This document shows positions 58,017 through 64,000 of a stretch of 64,000 nucleotides of DNA, piece after piece. The position numbers and the translations under genes were made by a program. The notes beneath the pieces are model-generated. The model saw only the letters and a list, made by a program, of their open reading frames with translations, ran no database searches and had not been told where the DNA came from. Source of the DNA: Rhynchospora pubera (Eukaryota; Streptophyta; Magnoliopsida; Poales; Cyperaceae); NCBI GenBank assembly GCA_028095005.1, contig CM051460.1, positions 71,897,676 through 71,961,675 on the forward strand, in the 5' to 3' direction. Position 1 is the first letter of the stretch, and the number at the start of each line of letters is the position of its first letter.

Positions 58017-58044
<28 letters not shown>
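58017..58044. repeat. (GATA)7 microsatellite
   Basis: Seven uninterrupted GATA units. Confidence 0.9.
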
Positions 58045-58045
<1 letters not shown>

Positions 58046-58552
58046 AATAGATATATTAGTGAATATATGTCTGTGAAAGTTTGAACAAGTTATGTCCTAT
58101 AAGTCAATAATTTAATGACTTAGTTTGGTTTATGTTATCGATAATATTAGATTATTTATTCTTTGAGTTACTATTGATAGATCATTTAGGTTGAGGATCT
58201 GAATTGTAGATATTCGGGGATCACTCATTGGAATGACAATTATTGAAAAGGTCTCTAATCTTTATAATTAACAAGAAATATTAATTATCATAAAAAAATT
58301 AGTATGCAAATTAAATGATGATAAAGTTCTACAAATAATGGGTAAGGAGTTATCAACTTAATTGTAAATGTGTATGTTGGCAAAACATAGCACATAACTT
58401 GATCCAATAAAATAAATATATAAATTGTGTTATGTGTAATTATTTATTTTATTTGAGTTTGATTCTAAATTTGAGATGATTTAGCTTTTTCATGTGATGA
58501 TTGGTTCTAGAAAATATTGTCTAATGCTGATTTCATATAAGGGCTGCAATAC

Positions 58553-58730
58553 CAGGGGCGGAGCCAAGGTGGGGGCCCTGGTGGACTTGGCCTCCCCACA
58601 TTTTTAAATTTGATTAATATTTATAAGCTAAATTTAGTGAAAGTATGCATAGTTATGTAGATTGGCCCCTTTAAAAAAGTAAAATTTACATATTGGCCCC
58701 ACTTAAGTTATTTTTCTGGCTTCGCCCCTG
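58553..58730. mobile_element. hAT MITE, 178 bp
   Basis: Perfect 8-bp duplication TGCAATAC (58545-58552 and 58731-58738). Ends CAGGGGCGGAGCCAAG and (inverted) CAGGGGCGAAGCCAGA. Nested in the old LTR; the same family type (GGGGCGGAGC ends) is very common in plants. Confidence 0.92.
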
Positions 58731-59141
58731 TGCAATACGAACTCTATTCAAGTTCAAATGAATTGAGCGGAAAAATATTTGTTCAACAAGAAAATTGTAT
58801 GTCCTTTATTAGTAGACTTAATAAGTGATGATACCTATTAGGCTCTTTGATGGAGTTGAATTGTTTACCGACAACTTTATACAATCAACTTTAGATCAAA
58901 AAATGTGTAATCTGCAAGAATGACACGTTTCTATCTTAGATTACAAAGTGACATCATGAGAAATAAGAATCAAATAAGGAAATTATATATTTTTTATGTA
59001 AGATTAAAATACTATAAAAAATATAATATTTAATTATGTCAACTGAGAATTATAATGTGTTGCTAGATACTGTTTTTAATTATTTAAAATAAACAGAAAT
59101 TTATTTTCATGCCCAATATGACATAAATCCTCTAATGGTAT

Positions 59142-60920
59142 TGTTGGAGTTATGTCCTAGAAGTCAATAATTTAATGACTTAAATATTAGTTTATGTTAT
59201 GGATGATATATTATCATCTGTTCCTAGGTTTATTATTGACAGATTATTCAGGTTGAGGATCTGAATTGTAGATCTCTGTGGATCATTCGTTAGAATGACA
59301 ATAATAAATCTAAACGGTCCATAATCTTGATAATTAACAAGGAACATTAATTATCTTATAAGATTAGTATGCAAGTTAAGTGATGATTAAGTTCTACAAA
59401 TCATAGGTAAAGAGTTACCAACTTAATTGCATATGTGTATGTTATGGAACATAGTACAGGACTTGACCCAATGAAATAAACATATGGATTGTGTTATGTG
59501 TCATTGTTTATTTCATTATGATTTTGGTTCTAAGTTTGAGATGATTATCTTTTCCACATGAGGATAGGTTCAATAAATATCGTCTACCGCTGATTCCCGA
59601 TAAGGGCTGCTATACGGACTTTATTTATGTTCTCTTGAATTGTGCGGGGAAAAGCTAATCATCAAGAAAACCATATGTCCCTCATTAATTCACTTAGTGA
59701 GTGACGATATCTGTTTGGGCCCCTTGATGGAGATAGATTGTTTGCATGCAACTTTATACAATTATCTCTAGATCAAGAAACGTATAATCTGCAAGAATGA
59801 CACATTCCTATCTTGGATTATACGATGATATCGTGTGACATGAGAATCAAAATAGGGAAATACATTTATTCTCTTATGCAGGATTTAAATACTGTAGTAG
59901 TACACTATTTATGCGAATTGGGAATCATAACGTGTTGCTAGATACCACTTATGATTATTGGAATTAAATAGCGATTTAATCCCATGTCCAACATAGCATA
60001 AATCCTCAAAGGGTCACACAAATAGGACTTTGACCATACGTGCATTATTTATTTAATTGCAATAGTGAGTATTGCAAAATATGATAAGTTGATTAATTAA
60101 TTAAATAACGTTGTGGACCGTTATAATTAATTAAGTCAAATGGATCATATAGAAATAAATTAATGAACATGCTAATCCTAAATTGATTATCAACATATTG
60201 ATAATTAATTTTATTCATCACACTTTAATTTAATTAAGTGAATTAAATTAAAGTATAGGCTTTTAATTTAATAGTCTATTTGAGCCTAAATTGAATGCAA
60301 CTTGAAAGGCATATTAAATAATTGATTTAATATGGACTAAGAGAGATTGAACAAACCTAACACATGGCCCATAAGGCCCATGTATATGGCCGGCCATAGA
60401 AGGGTAAAAAGGTCAAGCAAAGGTTGGTGGAGAGTGGTCTATATAAGGACCACTTGAAGAAGCTAAACCTAACCTTCTCACTTTGCCTCCCTTCTTCTCC
60501 CTAGCCGCCACCACCATCCATGGGCAGAATTTTGATTCTCCCATGATGGTCTCTCTCTCTCTTGCATTCCCATAGGTCTCATGTGTTGAGAATAGCTATT
60601 CCAAAAGGTTAATTGCTAGAATTACTTGAAGAATGGTGAAAAGGATTAGCTATCTCCTTTCTCTTGCTAGCACAAGAATTGGGACATGGCCAAATTCCTT
60701 GGTGGACTCGAGGGCGCCATGGAGGAGGCGGAGGAGAGCACCCCATCGATTTCTATGCCGTAGGATCGAGCCCCGCGAATACGATTTCGCGGGAGGTACA
60801 AATTCCACCCCTTTCTCTTTGTGTCGAATTAGCTTTTGCACTAGATCCTTCTTGCTCTTTGTTTAATTGGATTAATTAAGTGTAATTAGTCTAAAATTAA
60901 AATTGAGCGATTTCCTAACA
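59142..60920 (+). mobile_element. Solo LTR A, 1779 bp
   Basis: Begins TGTTGGAGTTATG and ends TTTCCTAACA, so TG...CA with inverted TGTTRG ends. Flanks GGTAT and GGTCA give a weak 5-bp duplication; the older LTR continues across it (CATAAATCCTCTAAT then GGTCACACC). Inside are a leader-like stretch with CTATATAAGG near 60440 and a CT run, as in a promoter. No primer-binding site follows, so only the LTR is left. Confidence 0.85.
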
Positions 60921-61274
60921 GGTCACACCATATTGAAACTCTTAACGAATATTGCATAAATCCTCTAATTATACAAAATATGATAAGTTAAATAATTAAT
61001 TATAAATCATTATAATTAATTATTTCAAGGATCATATGAAAATAAATTAATGTTAAATCTAATTTATTAATAATTATCAAGAAGTTAGTATTTATTTTTT
61101 ATCTCAGCATAATTAATGTAATTATGTGAATTACAGTAATAATTAAATATGCTATTTTGTAGTATACCAAATTGGACCAAGATTTAAATGTAAATAAAAA
61201 AAATAAAAGGGACAAGTTAAAATGGACTTAATGGGCTTCCTACTCATTATTTGGGTAGTCAATAAAGTGAGAGA

Positions 61275-62506
61275 TGTTAGAGTTATGTCTTAAAAGTCAA
61301 TAATTTAATGACTTAAATATTAGTTTATGTTATGGATGACTTAAATATTAGTTTATACAATTATCTTTAGATCAAGAAACGTATAATTTGCAAGAATGAC
61401 ACATTCCTATATTGGATTATATGATGATATCGCGTGACATAAGAATTAAAATAAAGAGATACATTTATTCTCTTATGCAGAATTTAAATATTGTAGCAGT
61501 ACACTATTTATGCGAATTGGGAATCATAACGTGTTGCTAGATACCGCTTATGATTATAGGAATTAAATAACGATTTAATTCCATGTCCAACATAGCATAA
61601 ATCCTCAAAGGGTCACACAAAATAGAGTTTTAACCAAGACAATACATTATTTATTTATTCGCAATAGTGCGTATTGCGAAAATATGATAAGTTGATTAAT
61701 TAATTATATACCGTTATAATTAATTAAGTCAAATGGATCATATAGAAATAAATTAATGTATTAGCTAATCCTAGAATAATTATTAATTAGTTAATAATTA
61801 TTTTAGTTCAACTCAATTTAATATAAATAGTTATATTAATTTATTGGGCCAATATACATGCATTAAATATATAGCCCGATTAAAGAGCATTTGGAGCAGC
61901 TTTTAATTAAATGAATTAGAGACTTGTTTGAGTGAGTTAAGAGGCCCATTTGAGCCCAATTTGTGGCCGGCCCTAGTGGCAGATGGGAGTGACAATCTTG
62001 TCAATAGATGGTTGGTGGTAGGTAGGGATTATGCACTATATATAGAGATGTATAGATGCAGATTTGGGGCTTCTCTCTTCCCTAACCTAGCCGCCACTAT
62101 TCTCCCCCCTCTTTGGCCGCCGGCCTCACCTCTCTCTCCCCTCCATTAGCTCATGAGTTGAACATATTCTCTCCACCTATTAAAACGTTAATTAAGGAAG
62201 AAGAGAGAATACCTTGGATTAGCTTTGTTCTCTTTGATTCACTAGCATGAATCAATTAGACCTTGGTTATACTCTAGGTGGACTCGAGGCAGCCGTCAAC
62301 CATGGTGGAGGCGCATGGAGAGCAAGCCACCAACTCTCATGCCATGGATCGAGCCATCCAATTACTATATTGGATGAGGTATCAATTTCCTTCCTATTCT
62401 CTTGTGTCGATTACTTGAGCACTAGATCCTTATGTGCATATGATGTTTTGGATGGTTAATTAGATGTAATTAACACAAATTTTTAAAATTGTGCACTTTC
62501 CTAACA
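61275..62506 (+). mobile_element. Solo LTR B, 1232 bp, internally deleted
   Basis: Begins TGTTAGAGTTATG, ends TTTCCTAACA, with a perfect 5-bp duplication AGAGA (61270-61274 and 62507-62511). Compared with LTR A it lacks about 470 bp between the TTAGTTTAT motif and ACAATTATCTTTAGATC, near 61350. A TATATATAGAG box sits near 62037. Confidence 0.88.
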
Positions 62507-62881
62507 AGAGAGTGGTCTCCTTTAGAGTTGTTAAAAAAGTTCATATAAGGACCTCTAATTGGAGAATTATGACATTTTTCTCCATTTTCTCTCTCTTCCA
62601 TATGAGGCCGTTATTTTTAGGGAGGAAGAGATTTTGAGAGCCGGATTTTCCTCTCTTATCCCTTGTATTTTAATAGGGCTCATGTGTTGACCATAATTTT
62701 GTTAATTAATTAGTGAATTAATTGAAGGAGGGAAGCAACGGATTAAGATATCTCAATTGATTTACTAACATAAATCAATTTAGAAATTGGTTAATCTTTG
62801 TGTACCTTAGATGCAGCAAGAAGGAGGAGAGCACATCATCATCTTCAAAGTTGCGGTTTGAGCCTTTCTGATATGATCAGA

Positions 62882-63039
62882 GGGGCCGTTTGGATCGCTT
62901 AGAAATAGGAGAAATTTTCTATTTCTAGACATAAAGTATTGGGAAGTGTATAATTTTGTGAAGAGTTTGGATTGTTTATAATAAATTTATGCCTACGAAT
63001 AAGAAATTTTTTCTATTTCTATATGATCCAAACAGGTCC
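62882..63039. mobile_element. Tourist-like MITE, 158 bp
   Basis: Ends GGGGCCGTTTGGATC and (inverted) GGACCTGTTTGGATC with duplication AGA. Inserted in the 3' part of the old LTR. Confidence 0.85.
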
Positions 63040-63100
63040 AGAAAGAGACACTAACTTCTTTTTTCCATATCTGGTACGATTTTTGCTTATCACCACTGAT

Positions 63101-63691
63101 TCTTTTGATGTGATAGTTTTTGTAGGTTGAAAATTTTTTTTAATTGCACAAACTTCACAAAAATAAGTTTTGTACTTAATGGTCCATCGAAAGATATGAT
63201 ATCAACACCGTTGCAGAACGGTAAAATCTATACGAGATTTGATCATATATTTTTTTGGGCATAATATTGGTACAATGTAAATCGCATCCCAAATACTGAA
63301 TTTCAAAAGTAAAAATACTTTTTATGATTTGCCAAAATTATAAAATAAATTCCCAATTCTGAAAAAAAAAATAGGTTCGTTGTGGGAACGTTCTAATTTG
63401 ACCGCAAACTACTTATGTTGCATTATTAGACACGAAGCAATTTTATTTATTTAAGTTTTTTTTAAATGCATACCTTTAAGCGAAATTGCTTACCATCATT
63501 TTCTTCTCAATGTCATTTCTGTCATCCCCTCCTCAACGCATTTTAATGTTTTCCCATTTTATGAAAAGACTCGTCCAGAATTCCCTCATCCCATCTAGAG
63601 TCCTTACTCCTTATATTAGACTTCTCTCTTTCATTTTTAGAATGGAATTAATCCAACATACTCCCTTCCTTCCTTCCATGTATTTCCCTCT
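63101..63691. other. Unremarkable AT-rich DNA
   Basis: No gene or element that I can support; the open frame at 63486-63731 runs into the minisatellite and has no family features. Confidence 0.4.
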
Positions 63692-64000
63692 AGAACAATT
63701 AGATTTTGAAACTAGGACAATAAGATTTTGAAACCAGAACAGTTGTCCTGGATAAAAGCTAAACAATTAGATTTTTTAAATCAGAACAATTAGATTTTGA
63801 AACTACAACAATTGTTTTGGATAAAAGCAGAACAATTAGATTTTGAATTAGAACAATTAGATTTTAAAACTATGACAAGTAAATTTTGAAACCAGAACCA
63901 TTTTCCCGGATAAAAGCTAATTTTCCTAGTTATACTATCTTGGGGAAAAAAAGATTTTGATAAAAGCTAATGTCCTGGATAAGAAATTTTGATATGTTGA
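63692..64000. repeat. Degenerate minisatellite running off the window
   Basis: At least eight diverged copies of a ~20-bp unit GAACAATTAGATTTTGAAAC, interspersed every 70-90 bp with a second unit like CCTGGATAAAAGCTAA. The compound repeat is still present at the last base. Confidence 0.8.

Larger units (their letters stand above)
58080..63100 (+). mobile_element. Old solo LTR, split by later insertions
   Basis: The pieces 58080-59141, 60921-61274 and 62512-62881 align in order with the single younger LTR at 59142-60920 (shared TTAATGACTTA start, CATAAATCCTC and GGTCACAC in the middle, GGAGGAGAGCAC near the end). Interrupted by a hAT MITE, two solo LTRs of its own family and a Tourist-like MITE. 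The start (normally TGTTGG) is eroded and the end past 63040 is uncertain. No internal retrotransposon sequence is present. Confidence 0.75.

Noticed and set aside
58017..58044. CRISPR-like or regulatory reading of the GATA run
   Set aside because: Simple microsatellite; no spaced repeats anywhere in the window fit a CRISPR array, and the genome is a plant's.
60633..60879. Short open frames within solo LTR A
   Set aside because: They lie in LTR leader-like sequence; the related LTR B frame at 62247 is not the same protein.

Overview
This window is nuclear DNA of a flowering plant, most likely a eudicot. The genes have spliced GT-AG introns and are typical of angiosperms (HCT of the lignin pathway, a plastid-type CcdA, a penta-EF-hand CML49/50-like protein, prolamin-like cysteine-rich secreted proteins, an mTERF family). 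AT-rich intergenic DNA holds many short DNA transposons and solo LTRs. I cannot name the species.

1-30 kb is a tandem array of intronless mTERF genes on the + strand: three intact copies (746-1936, 9870-11018, 18898-20052), one copy with a single-base frameshift (26385-27543), one decayed copy without its 5' end (4146-5243) and one 3'-end fragment (28862-28964). Long intergenic blocks were duplicated along with the genes. The fourth copy looks chimeric: its promoter and 5' half resemble the 18.9-kb gene, and its 3' half and downstream DNA resemble the 9.9-kb gene. The first 524 bp of the window recur almost unchanged at 25082-25606. Paralogous blocks provide empty sites for two transposon insertions.

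30-34 kb is mostly transposon: foldback and Tourist-like MITEs and a 2-kb PIF/Harbinger relic with a broken Myb/SANT-like ORF and a nested hAT-type MITE. 34-37 kb is a six-exon CML49/50-like gene with a palindromic MITE about 150 bp upstream of its ATG. 38-43.3 kb has two intact prolamin-like (ECA1-type) eight-cysteine secreted proteins and a decayed third copy; a transposon at the stop codon of the second changed its C terminus. 43.6-44.7 kb is a non-autonomous hAT element with a perfect 8-bp target duplication.

45.3-47.1 kb (- strand) encodes an uncharacterised plant protein with a WG/GW-rich tail. 49.3-53.2 kb is a twelve-exon CCDA gene for plastid thiol-disulfide relay and cytochrome c assembly. 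It is convergent with HCT (53.8-57.3 kb, - strand, two exons). A long foldback MITE lies about 0.28 kb upstream of HCT.

57.5-64 kb has no gene I can support. It is an old solo LTR interrupted by two younger solo LTRs of the same family, a 178-bp hAT MITE and a Tourist-like MITE, then a degenerate minisatellite that runs off the window. The genes do not form a pathway together; the main local stories are birth and death of the mTERF and cysteine-rich families and heavy nesting of small transposons, several within gene promoters, introns or coding ends.
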